DNA from: an uncultured Granulosicoccaceae bacterium
Lineage (GTDB): Bacteria; Pseudomonadota; Gammaproteobacteria; CALCKW01
Length of the DNA: 7,312 bases
Direction: 5' to 3'
NCBI GenBank assembly: GCA_937941555.1
Contig: CALDHJ010000598.1
Span: forward strand, 1-7,312
Below the pieces are notes generated by a model, which was not told the DNA's origin, did not search any database, and was given only the letters and a program-made list of their open reading frames with translations. Positions within the stretch are counted from its first letter, which is position 1, and each line of letters starts with the position of its first letter. The translations under genes were made by a program, and so were the position numbers. Shown in pieces: positions 1 to 6,367 of this stretch.

Positions 1-2
1 AC

Positions 3-1079
3 ATGATTACCCTCATCCGGGATTGGTACACACGCCACTTCTCAGACCCGCAGGCGATGATGCTCGCGATGGTGCTGATCATCACCGCGGCGCTGATTTT
101 TCTGTTTGGTGACATTCTGGCGCCGCTGCTGGTGGCGGCGGTGTGTGCCTACGTGCTCGAGGGTGTGGTGGCGCGTCTCGAGCGCATTGGTGTGCCGCGC
201 GTGCTGGCCGCGTCCCTGGTGTTGGTGATCTTCTTCTTTTTCTGCCTGATCGCAATCTTCGGTCTGTTGCCGCTGCTGTTCCAGCAGGTAACGCAGCTGT
301 TCCTCGAGTTGCCACGGTATCTCGGCCAGGGGCAGCAGGAACTCATGCGTCTGCCGGAGGCTTACCCGAACCTCTTCACGGTCGAACAACTCAATGACGT
401 GGTCAATGCGCTGCGCGGTGAAATCGCGAGCTTCAGTCAGGCGGTTGTGTCCTTTTCCGTTGCCAACGTCATGAACGTGTTTGTGTTTGCGGTCTACTTC
501 GTTCTGGTGCCGCTGGTGGTGTTCTTCGTACTCAAGGACAAGGCGCTGGTGATGGCCTGGCTCAAGCAGTTTCTGCCGAGCCGTTCGGAGTTGACGGCCC
601 GCGTATGGGCGGAAGTGGACGCTAAAACCGCGAGCTACGTGCGTGGCAAACTGATTGAAATCGTGATCATCTGGGTCACGAGCTACGTGGTGTTCGCGTA
701 CTTCGGGCTCAACTTCTCCTTGCTGCTGTCTTTCCTGGTGGGTATCTCGGTCATCATTCCGTTTGTCGGGGCCTTTGCTGTCACGATACCGATCGCGTTG
801 ATCGCTTTTTTCCAGTGGGGTTTTTCGCCCGCGTTCGGCTATCTGCTCTTTGCCTACACGATCCTGCAGATACTCGATGGCAACCTGCTGGTGCCGTTGC
901 TGTTCTCGGAAGTTGTGAATCTGCACCCGCTGGGCATTATTGTCGCGGTGCTGTTCTTTGGTGGGCTGTGGGGTGTGTGGGGCATCTTTTTCGCGATACC
1001 GCTCGCGACGCTGATCCAGGCGCTGCTCACCGCCTGGCCCAGTGGGCCGCTCTCGGAGACGGTGATCGCCGAATCCTGA
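3..1079 (+). CDS. perM: PerM/AI-2E family (UPF0118) inner-membrane transporter-like protein
   Basis: A 358-residue polytopic inner-membrane protein of the PerM branch of the AI-2E transporter family. Family members are putative permeases or exporters; some export autoinducer-2 or sodium, but the substrate of the PerM branch is not settled. Hydrophobic segments lie at about residues 18-55 (a pair), 67-93, 152-177, 216-270 (several) and 275-340. A soluble loop at about 95-150 and a charged stretch at about 178-215 separate them. Family hallmarks are the VPLVVFFVLKDK segment (168-179), the PFVGAF turn (253-258), the DGNLLVPLLFSE motif (292-303) followed by NLHPL, and the GGLWGVWGIFFAIPLA stretch near the C-terminus. 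The N-terminus (WYTRHFSDPQA) lines up with E. coli PerM, so the ATG at 3 is probably right, but only two bases precede it and no ribosome site can be seen. Family is clear; transported substrate is unknown. Confidence 0.93.
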   Translation: MITLIRDWYTRHFSDPQAMMLAMVLIITAALIFLFGDILAPLLVAAVCAYVLEGVVARLERIGVPRVLAASLVLVIFFFFCLIAIFGLLPLLFQQVTQLFLELPRYLGQGQQELMRLPEAYPNLFTVEQLNDVVNALRGEIASFSQAVVSFSVANVMNVFVFAVYFVLVPLVVFFVLKDKALVMAWLKQFLPSRSELTARVWAEVDAKTASYVRGKLIEIVIIWVTSYVVFAYFGLNFSLLLSFLVGISVIIPFVGAFAVTIPIALIAFFQWGFSPAFGYLLFAYTILQILDGNLLVPLLFSEVVNLHPLGIIVAVLFFGGLWGVWGIFFAIPLATLIQALLTAWPSGPLSETVIAES

Positions 1080-1095
1080 GTGCATCACCTCGGGA

Positions 1096-1112
1096 ACACC
1101 CGCATCGGGTGT
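1096..1112 (+). terminator. Hairpin after perM, possible weak terminator
   Basis: A perfect 7-bp inverted repeat (ACACCCG / CGGGTGT) with a 3-base loop begins 17 bases after the perM stop. No T-run follows; the next bases are CTGGGGGTG. It is therefore not a classical intrinsic terminator. It could stabilise the perM mRNA 3' end, assist Rho-dependent termination or be a protein-binding palindrome. Confidence 0.3.
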
Positions 1113-1209
1113 CTGGGGGTGAGTGTCGAATCTGCATCGATTGCAGGCACCGGCAGACGGTTGTTTTCAGGCAATTCCCGAAAATGCGGGCTCCGGTAAC
1201 GCTGCGTGC

Positions 1210-1238
1210 TTGATTGCCCGTGGGTCGCCTCTTACTAT
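1210..1238 (+). promoter_or_regulatory. Candidate sigma70 promoter for dapA
   Basis: TTGATT at 1210-1215 (4 of 6 matches to TTGACA) and TACTAT at 1233-1238 (4 of 6 matches to TATAAT) are separated by exactly 17 bp. Transcription would begin near 1245 and give a leader of about 30 bases before the dapA ATG at 1276. The position, in the gap between perM and dapA, suits a promoter for dapA and the two coupled genes behind it. The call rests on motif and spacing only. Confidence 0.45.
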
Positions 1239-1275
1239 CAGTGCATTGCGAACACGTTATATAGAGAGACTCCCG

Positions 1276-2160
1276 ATGTTTCAGGGCAGTATGGTGGCCA
1301 TCGTGACCCCGATGAAGGCTGATGGCTCGGTCGACGACGACGCTTTGGCGCGGTTGATCGAGTTTCACATCGAGCAGGGGACCGATGCGATTGTGTCCGT
1401 GGGCACCACCGGTGAGTCGGCAACGCTCTCCATGAGTGAACACGCGCAGGTTGTTCAGCGCACCATCAATCTCGTCGCAGGGCGCGTGCCGGTGATCGCC
1501 GGCAGTGGTGCAAACAACACCCGTGAAGCCATCGAGCTCGCACAGAAAGCTGAAAAGGCTGGTGCAGCGGCCCATCTCTCGGTTGTTCCCTACTACAACA
1601 AGCCAACCCAGAATGGCATCAAGGCGCATTTCACCGCCATTGCGGACGCGGTAGAGCTGCCGATGATCCTCTACAACGTGCCGGGTCGCACGATTGTAGA
1701 CATGCAGCCTGAGGTGACCGCTGAGCTCGCCAACCACGCGAACATTGTCGGCATCAAGGAAGCCGAGGGCAGCCTGGAGCGAACGCATGCACTGATTGCA
1801 CAGTGCCCGGCTGATTTCCTCATCTTGAGTGGCGAAGATCCGACCGCGTGCGAGTCCATGATTGCCGGCGCGCGCGGTGTGATCTCGGTGACCGCCAACG
1901 TCGCGCCAGCGCTCATGCACGACATGTGCATGGCAGCGATTTCCGGGCAGGCGGAAGAGGCGCGGCGTATCAACCGTCAACTCGACGCCGTGCACCGCGC
2001 GATGTTCATTCAAAGCAGCCCGTCGCCCTCCAAATGGGCGCTAGCGGAAATGGGCCTGATCCAGTCGCACGTGCGGCTGCCGTTGCTCGAGCTCGAACCG
2101 CACTGTTTCGATGCCGTTCGTCAGGCACTGGAGGCGGTCGACGCCTTGGCGGTTGCGTGA
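1276..2160 (+). CDS. dapA: 4-hydroxy-tetrahydrodipicolinate synthase
   Basis: A 294-residue cytoplasmic DapA, a TIM-barrel class I aldolase that condenses pyruvate with L-aspartate-4-semialdehyde. This is the first committed step toward diaminopimelate (peptidoglycan) and lysine. All E. coli catalytic positions are present at the same numbers: Lys161 (Schiff base, in GIKEA), the Thr44/Tyr107/Tyr133 proton relay and Arg138 (in YNVPGRT). The substrate motif GTTGESATL spans 43-51. Among lysine-site residues, Ser48, Ala49, His56, Asn80, Glu84 and Tyr106 are kept, so feedback inhibition by lysine is likely; E. coli His53 is Met here. The start at 1276 (MFQGSMVAIVTPM) matches E. coli (MFTGSIVAIVTPM), and the purine run AGAGAGA at 1263-1269 sits 6 bases before it. 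The frame is open further upstream to a GTG at 1123, but those extra 51 codons overlap the candidate promoter and do not resemble DapA. The stop overlaps the next gene's ATG. Confidence 0.97.
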   Translation: MFQGSMVAIVTPMKADGSVDDDALARLIEFHIEQGTDAIVSVGTTGESATLSMSEHAQVVQRTINLVAGRVPVIAGSGANNTREAIELAQKAEKAGAAAHLSVVPYYNKPTQNGIKAHFTAIADAVELPMILYNVPGRTIVDMQPEVTAELANHANIVGIKEAEGSLERTHALIAQCPADFLILSGEDPTACESMIAGARGVISVTANVAPALMHDMCMAAISGQAEEARRINRQLDAVHRAMFIQSSPSPSKWALAEMGLIQSHVRLPLLELEPHCFDAVRQALEAVDALAVA

Positions 2161-2333
2161 TGCGCCAGCGAGCGCTGGCAGCACTCTCTGTTGTGATACT
2201 GCTTGCGGCCTGCGGCACGGTGGACCTCGAGAACGATCCGCTACTGAAACCGCCGCAGTTGATCGATTCGGACATCAAGAACAAGAAGAAGACCTCGGCG
2301 GCGCTGCCCGCTGTTCCCACCGCTCTCGGCTGA
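2160..2333 (+). CDS. Small lipoprotein in the bamC position
   Basis: A 57-residue predicted lipoprotein. Residues 1-18 form a lipoprotein signal peptide: basic start (MRQR), hydrophobic core (LAALSVVILL) and lipobox Leu15-Ala16-Ala17-Cys18. Gly19 follows the cysteine rather than Asp, consistent with sorting to the outer membrane. The mature chain is only 40 residues: an acidic stretch, then NDPLLKPPQLID (25-36), a basic KNKKK patch (40-44) and an Ala/Pro-rich tail, with no room for a globular domain. It starts at an ATG overlapping the dapA stop (TGATG) and has no good ribosome site, so translation is probably coupled. In many gammaproteobacteria the gene after dapA is bamC, and the proline-rich stretch is loosely like the unstructured N-terminal segment of BamC that binds BamD. 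It could be a reduced BamC or an unrelated small lipoprotein. The lipoprotein call is good; a BamC link is inference. Confidence 0.75.
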   Translation: MRQRALAALSVVILLAACGTVDLENDPLLKPPQLIDSDIKNKKKTSAALPAVPTALG

Positions 2334-3097
2334 TGCTCTCGTTCCTGTCGCTTGGCAGCGGCAGCAAGGGCAACGCCACACTGGTACGCGGCGGAGACAC
2401 CCTTGTATTGGTCGACTGTGGCTTTGCCTTGCGTGAAACTGAGGCGCGCATGGACCAGGTGGGGTTGTTGGTATCGGATCTCGCGGCGGTGTTGGTCAGC
2501 CACGAGCACAGCGATCACGTGCGCGGACTCGGTCCGCTGCTGCGAAAACACCGGGTGCCGGCGTGGATGACGCACGGCACCCATGAGTCGCTTCGCGATG
2601 CCCGCTTTGATGGTGTCACCGAGATCAGTCCGCACGCGGCATTCTCGATCGGCGATCTGCGGGTGGAGCCGTGCCCAGTGCCGCACGACGCAGCCGAGCC
2701 CTGTCAATATCGCTTCGAGCACGCCGGCCGCCGGTTCGGGGTTCTCACCGACATTGGCCATGTCACACCCCATATCCGGGGCTGCGCGGCCAATTGTGAT
2801 GCGTTGATTCTCGAAGCCAACCACGATGTCGACATGCTCCGGGCGGGGCCCTATCCCTGGCCGTTGCAGGAGCGGATTCGCGGTGGCTACGGCCATCTCA
2901 GCAACGCGGCCTGCGCGAGCTTGCTCGGGTTGATCGATTGCTCACGCCTTCAGGCCGTGGCACTGGGCCACCTCTCGGAGCAGAACAATTCGCCACGTTG
3001 TGCACTTGACACCGTCGCCCCGCAACTGAAGCAGTCGGATGCAGCCGTGACCGTGCTCGCGCAGGGCGAGCCCGGCACCTGGTACGAGATTCAGTAG
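2333..3097 (+). CDS. YycJ/WalJ-like metallo-beta-lactamase-fold hydrolase
   Basis: A 254-residue cytoplasmic metallo-beta-lactamase-fold enzyme. The N-terminus (LSFLSLGSGSKGN, residues 2-14) is typical of the YycJ/WalJ group. Metal ligands are visible as HEHSDH at 57-62, His118 in VPHDA, Asp140 in LTDIGH and His213 in LGHLSEQNN; GHLSN at 187-191 is another conserved motif. Bacillus relatives are linked to DNA metabolism and mutation avoidance with exonuclease activity, but gammaproteobacterial members are poorly studied, so the substrate here is not assigned. The ATG at 2333 overlaps the lipoprotein stop (TGATG) and gives the expected N-terminus; codons further upstream lie inside the previous gene. 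As I recall the Pseudomonas gene order, a protein of this family sits after bamC in the dapA-purC region, so the neighbourhood is conserved. No signal peptide is present. Confidence 0.88.
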   Translation: MLSFLSLGSGSKGNATLVRGGDTLVLVDCGFALRETEARMDQVGLLVSDLAAVLVSHEHSDHVRGLGPLLRKHRVPAWMTHGTHESLRDARFDGVTEISPHAAFSIGDLRVEPCPVPHDAAEPCQYRFEHAGRRFGVLTDIGHVTPHIRGCAANCDALILEANHDVDMLRAGPYPWPLQERIRGGYGHLSNAACASLLGLIDCSRLQAVALGHLSEQNNSPRCALDTVAPQLKQSDAAVTVLAQGEPGTWYEIQ

Positions 3098-3119
3098 GGT
3101 ATTACAGGCCTGGTTTCGA

Positions 3120-5021
3120 TCAGACGGTGCTGATGTCTGCGGTGCTGTCGCCGCGCACGCGCTGCGTGAGGCGGGTGATCCGGGCGCCAAGTCCGGCGGC
3201 ATCGAGCCCCGCGTTGGCCAGCAGTTGTTCGCGGCTGCCGTGTTCGAGATTGGCGTCTGGCAAGCCGATCTGGACGACATGCGTGAGTTGGTCGGCCGCG
3301 TTCAGGCACTCGGCCACGGCGCTGCCCGCACCGCCCATGACGACGTTCTCTTCGACGGTGATAAGGCAGCGGTGGGTGGCTGCCATGTTGTGCACGAGTG
3401 CGTCATCGAGGGGTTTGATGAAGCGCATGTTCACCAAGGTGAGGTCGAGGGCTTCGGCGATCTCGGTGACGGCTTCGACCATGGTGCCGAACGCGAGCAG
3501 GGCGACGTCGCGGCCCTTGCGGCGGATTTCTGCAAGGCCCATGGGCAGCGCGTCGAGCGAGGCTTCGATGTCGACACCCGGCCCCTTGCCGCGCGGGTAG
3601 CGCACGGCGGCCGGGCCGTCGTGTTGCCAACAGGTCGACAGCAGTTGGCGGCACTCGTTCTCATCGGCAGGCGCTGCGATCACGAGGTTGGGGATGGCCC
3701 GCAGGAAGCTCAGATCGAAGGCGCCGGCGTGTGTGGGGCCGTCCGGGCCGACGACGCCGGCACGGTCGATGGCGAAGGTCACATCGAGGTTTTGCAGGGC
3801 GACGTCGTGGATCAATTGATCGTAGGCGCGTTGCAGAAACGTCGAGTAGATCGCGACCACCGGCTTCTGCCCCTCGCAGGCGAGCCCGGCTGCAAAGGTG
3901 ACGGCGTGCTGTTCGGCAATGGCGACGTCGAAGTAGCGGTCGGGAAACCGCTGCTCGAAGGTCACCATGCCCGAGCCCTCGCGCATGGCAGGTGTGATGC
4001 CGACCAAGCGGGTGTCGGCCGCTGCCTGATCGCACAACCACTCGCCGAAGACCTGGGTGTAGGTGGGGCTGTTCGACCCGCCGCCGCTGGTGAGGGCTTT
4101 ACCGGTTGTCGGGTCGAAGGGCCCGGTTGCGTGCAGCGCGAGTGGGTCGCGTTCGGCCGGGGCGTAGCCTTTGCCTTTGCGGGTTATCGCGTGCAGAAAG
4201 ACCGGGCCTTTCTGATCGCGCAGATTGCGCAACACCGGCACCAGTGAGGAGAGGTCGTGCCCATCGACTGGCCCGTAGTATGTGAAGCCGAGTTCTTCGA
4301 ACAGGGTGCCTGGTGCGACAATGCCTTTGACATGCTCTTCGGCGCGTTTGGCGATCTCGGCGAAGGGGCCGGGGAGCGATTCGAGCACGCGCTTGCCGCC
4401 TTCGCGGGCGCCGGTGAAGGTCGGACCCGAGAGCACGCGCGTGAGCGATTGGTTGAGTCCGCCGACGTTCGGCGAAATCGACATGTCGTTGTCGTTGAGG
4501 ATAACGAGCAGGTCGGTATCGAGGTTGCCCGCGTGGTTCAGTGCCTCGTAGGCAAGTCCGGCCGTGATCGCACCGTCGCCGATCACGGCCACGCTGCGTC
4601 GGCCGTCACCGTGTTGTTGGGCCGCGACCGCCATGCCGAGGGCTGCGCTGATCGAGGTACTGCTGTGACCGACACCGAAGGTGTCGTACTCACTTTCCTT
4701 GCGGCTCGGGAAGCCGGCGAGACCGCCTTGTTGGCGCAGGCCGCCCATGGCGCCACGGCGCCCGGTGAGCATCTTGTGCGGGTAACTCTGGTGACCGACG
4801 TCCCACACGATGCGATCTCGCGGCGTGTTGAAGATGTAGTGCAATGCGACAGTGAGCTCGACGGTTCCGAGGCTTGCGCCGAGGTGACCACCGGTCTCGG
4901 CCACACACTCGACCAGGCACTGGCGCAATTCGGCGGCGACGGCGGGCAGTTGCGACTCGGGCAGTTTGCGCAGGTCGGCGGGGCAGTCGATGTCACCGAG
5001 GGTCGGGAATCGGTCGGTCAT
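3120..5021 (-). CDS. dxs: 1-deoxy-D-xylulose-5-phosphate synthase
   Basis: A 633-residue thiamine-diphosphate enzyme that condenses pyruvate and glyceraldehyde 3-phosphate to 1-deoxy-D-xylulose 5-phosphate plus CO2. This is the entry step of the MEP isoprenoid pathway and also feeds thiamine and pyridoxal synthesis. Visible features in order: His46 in [19 protein letters not shown] (74-78), the ThDP/Mg motif from GDG (148-150) to NDN (176-178), SPNVG (183-187), the catalytic Glu370 in AEQHA (369-373), and His431 in GPTHAG, with Arg474 in AVRYPRG as a probable phosphate contact. The C-terminal transketolase domain ends with a short polar tail. Length is slightly above the 620 residues of E. 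coli. The ATG at 5021 fits the family N-terminus ([13 protein letters not shown]); no clear Shine-Dalgarno precedes it. It is the last gene of the xseB-ispA-dxs cluster, 76 bp behind ispA. Confidence 0.97.
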   Translation of the reverse strand: MTDRFPTLGDIDCPADLRKLPESQLPAVAAELRQCLVECVAETGGHLGASLGTVELTVALHYIFNTPRDRIVWDVGHQSYPHKMLTGRRGAMGGLRQQGGLAGFPSRKESEYDTFGVGHSSTSISAALGMAVAAQQHGDGRRSVAVIGDGAITAGLAYEALNHAGNLDTDLLVILNDNDMSISPNVGGLNQSLTRVLSGPTFTGAREGGKRVLESLPGPFAEIAKRAEEHVKGIVAPGTLFEELGFTYYGPVDGHDLSSLVPVLRNLRDQKGPVFLHAITRKGKGYAPAERDPLALHATGPFDPTTGKALTSGGGSNSPTYTQVFGEWLCDQAAADTRLVGITPAMREGSGMVTFEQRFPDRYFDVAIAEQHAVTFAAGLACEGQKPVVAIYSTFLQRAYDQLIHDVALQNLDVTFAIDRAGVVGPDGPTHAGAFDLSFLRAIPNLVIAAPADENECRQLLSTCWQHDGPAAVRYPRGKGPGVDIEASLDALPMGLAEIRRKGRDVALLAFGTMVEAVTEIAEALDLTLVNMRFIKPLDDALVHNMAATHRCLITVEENVVMGGAGSAVAECLNAADQLTHVVQIGLPDANLEHGSREQLLANAGLDAAGLGARITRLTQRVRGDSTADISTV

Positions 5022-5048
5022 GGTGTGGCGTCGAATTGGTGGGCCGGA

Positions 5049-5077
5049 ATCATTGAGTGTGGCTCAAGCAGATACAA
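5049..5077 (-). promoter_or_regulatory. Weak candidate promoter upstream of dxs
   Basis: On the minus strand, TTGTAT (5077-5072; 3 of 6 matches to TTGACA) and AATGAT (5054-5049; 4 of 6 matches to TATAAT) are 17 bp apart in the 76-bp ispA-dxs gap. Transcription would start near 5042, about 20 bases before the dxs ATG. A better -10-like hexamer, TACAAT at 5086-5081, lacks a partner -35. Both are weak; dxs may simply be read through from ispA. Confidence 0.2.
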
Positions 5078-5097
5078 ACGATTGTACAGTTCGCGGA

Positions 5098-6015
5098 TCA
5101 GTAGGCGCGCGCGACGGCGTATTCGAGCAGGGCGTGCAGCGCCGGCGATGGGCAATCCAGGGTGCCGAGCGCCGCGCGTCCATCTTGTTGGGCCTTGCGC
5201 GCTTCGGCACGCGCGCCGTCAACACCCAGAAGCGAGCAGTACGTGGGTTTGCCGTGCGCGGCGTCGGCCCCCTGACGTTTGCCGAGTGTCGCGGTGTCGG
5301 CGGTGACGTCGAGGATGTCATCGGCAATCTGAAACGCGAGTCCGAGGGCGTCGCTGTAGCGGCGTAGTGCCGCGAGGGTGGTGGGGTTCGTCCCGGCTGC
5401 CAGCGCGCCGAGGGTGACCGACGCGTTGATCAGAGCGCCGGTCTTGAGGCGGTGCATCAGCTGGAGTTCGGCGAGATCGAGCGTCTGATCGACTGCCGCG
5501 AGGTCGATGGCTTGTCCGCCGACCATGCCGGCCGCGCCACTGTGTTCTGCCAGACAGGAGATCATGTCCAGCCGCGCGCGCTCGGTGTTGTGAACGTCAC
5601 CCGACAACACACTGAAAGCGTTGGCCTGCAAGGCGTCGCCCGCGAGAATCGCTGTGGCCTCGTCATACCGGATGTGGACTGTGGGCTGACCGCGGCGCAG
5701 ATCGTCGTCGTCCATCGCGGGCAGGTCGTCGTGAACCAGCGAGTAGGCGTGGATCATCTCGATTGCCGCGGCCGGTGCGTCCAGCGCCGCTTCGAGCGCG
5801 CCCAGTGTATCGCCAGTGGCGTAAACCAAGGCTGGCCGCATGCGCTTGCCCCCGGCAGACACGGCGTATTGCATCGCCTCACAGAGCTGATTCGTAGCCT
5901 TGAGCGGGGTTGCCATGCGGGCAGCGATAGCGTTATCGGCTCGGCTGCGCCACGACATCAGTGCCGTCTCGAGGTCGAACTCGACCGTGTCCGTCGCAGT
6001 GTGGTTCTCAGTCAC
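5098..6015 (-). CDS. ispA: (2E,6E)-farnesyl diphosphate synthase
   Basis: A 305-residue short-chain trans-prenyltransferase that adds isopentenyl diphosphate to dimethylallyl and geranyl diphosphate to give farnesyl diphosphate. That is the precursor of undecaprenyl phosphate, the quinone side chain and haem O. The first aspartate-rich motif is DDLPAMD (96-102, with the two-residue insertion of bacterial FPP synthases) followed by RRGQP. The second is DDILD (232-236). GGKRMRP (55-61) contributes diphosphate binding, and Tyr91, five residues before the first motif, is the aromatic chain-length stop expected for a C15 product. The start is GTG at 6015-6013, overlapping the end of xseB by 8 bp, with no evident ribosome site, so translation is probably coupled. 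The N-terminus is about 10 residues longer than E. coli IspA; the only in-frame ATGs downstream (codons 20 and 34) would cut into the first helix. Confidence 0.96.
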   Translation of the reverse strand: MTENHTATDTVEFDLETALMSWRSRADNAIAARMATPLKATNQLCEAMQYAVSAGGKRMRPALVYATGDTLGALEAALDAPAAAIEMIHAYSLVHDDLPAMDDDDLRRGQPTVHIRYDEATAILAGDALQANAFSVLSGDVHNTERARLDMISCLAEHSGAAGMVGGQAIDLAAVDQTLDLAELQLMHRLKTGALINASVTLGALAAGTNPTTLAALRRYSDALGLAFQIADDILDVTADTATLGKRQGADAAHGKPTYCSLLGVDGARAEARKAQQDGRAALGTLDCPSPALHALLEYAVARAY

Positions 6016-6265
6016 GGTCGGGTGTGGCGTCAGCCTGCGCGCCGGGATCGAGTTCAGCCAACTCGCCGGTGTCGAGCAGCACCTGAACCTTTTGTTCGAT
6101 GTCGGTCAGCGATTGTTTGCAATGCCGCGCAAGCGCGACGCCGTGTTCGAAATCTGCGAGGGCACTCTCGAGCGGCTGCTCACCAGATTCGATTTTTTCG
6201 ACCACGGCTTCGAGGGCATCCAGTGCGTCCTGAAACGGCATCGACTTCTTGATCGATTTGCTCAC
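6008..6265 (-). CDS. xseB: Exodeoxyribonuclease VII small subunit
   Basis: An 85-residue cytoplasmic protein, the small subunit of exonuclease VII, which with XseA (not in this window) degrades single-stranded DNA from both ends to oligonucleotides. The family pattern of two antiparallel helices is clear: FQDALDALEAVVEKIESGE (11-29), PLESALADFEHGVALARHC (31-49) and LTDIEQKVQVL (53-63), followed by an acidic tail. E. coli XseB has 80 residues. The start is GTG at 6265-6263 (MSKSIKKSMPF); the nearest ATG (codon 9) would leave only two residues before the conserved helix and is less likely. No strong ribosome site is visible. Its 3' end overlaps ispA by 8 bp (GTGACTGA), and xseB-ispA-dxs is a widely conserved order in gammaproteobacteria. 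Confidence 0.94.
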   Translation of the reverse strand: MSKSIKKSMPFQDALDALEAVVEKIESGEQPLESALADFEHGVALARHCKQSLTDIEQKVQVLLDTGELAELDPGAQADATPDRD

Positions 6266-6280
6266 GGGGTTGCCTGTGCT

Positions 6281-6312
6281 GGAAAAATGACGATGGTATC
6301 AGCCTGCCATCG
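6281..6312 (-). terminator. Possible weak terminator between the histidine kinase gene and xseB
   Basis: On the minus strand CGATGG (6312-6307) and CCATCG (6296-6291) form a 6-bp stem with a 10-base loop, followed by TCATTTTTCC. This has the order expected of an intrinsic terminator for the kinase transcript, but the stem is short and the T-run begins three bases after it. The same bases include an extended -10-like element, TGATACCAT (6301-6293), that could instead start an xseB transcript near 6286. Nothing else was recognised in the 102-bp gap, apart from a small CGCAA/TTGCG repeat at 6325-6345. Confidence 0.35.
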
Positions 6313-6367
6313 ACTCCGCGATGCCGCAATGCGCCGTGTGTTGCGCAGTGCGAACTTCGCGATGTGC

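Noticed and set aside
42..1088. 348-codon minus-strand frame opposite perM
   Set aside because: The translation is rich in His, Arg and Gln, as expected from the reverse complement of codons for hydrophobic residues; perM is unmistakable on the other strand.
1258..1263. TATATA close to the dapA start as a -10 box
   Set aside because: It would start transcription almost at the ATG and has no -35 hexamer at the right distance.
1123..1275. N-terminal extension of dapA from a GTG at 1123
   Set aside because: The 51 extra residues do not match DapA, the ATG at 1276 matches the E. coli N-terminus, and the extension covers the likely promoter.
1027..2013. 328-codon minus-strand frame opposite dapA
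   Set aside because: It is antisense to a complete dapA and its translation is not recognisable as any protein family.
3225..4247. Long open frame on the + strand opposite dxs (340 codons)
   Set aside because: It lies wholly antisense to a dxs gene with all its catalytic motifs. In GC-rich DNA such mirror frames are common, and its translation resembles no family.
4257..5306. Long + strand frame across the dxs start, the gap and the ispA end
   Set aside because: It is antisense to two well-supported genes and shows no recognisable domain or ribosome site.
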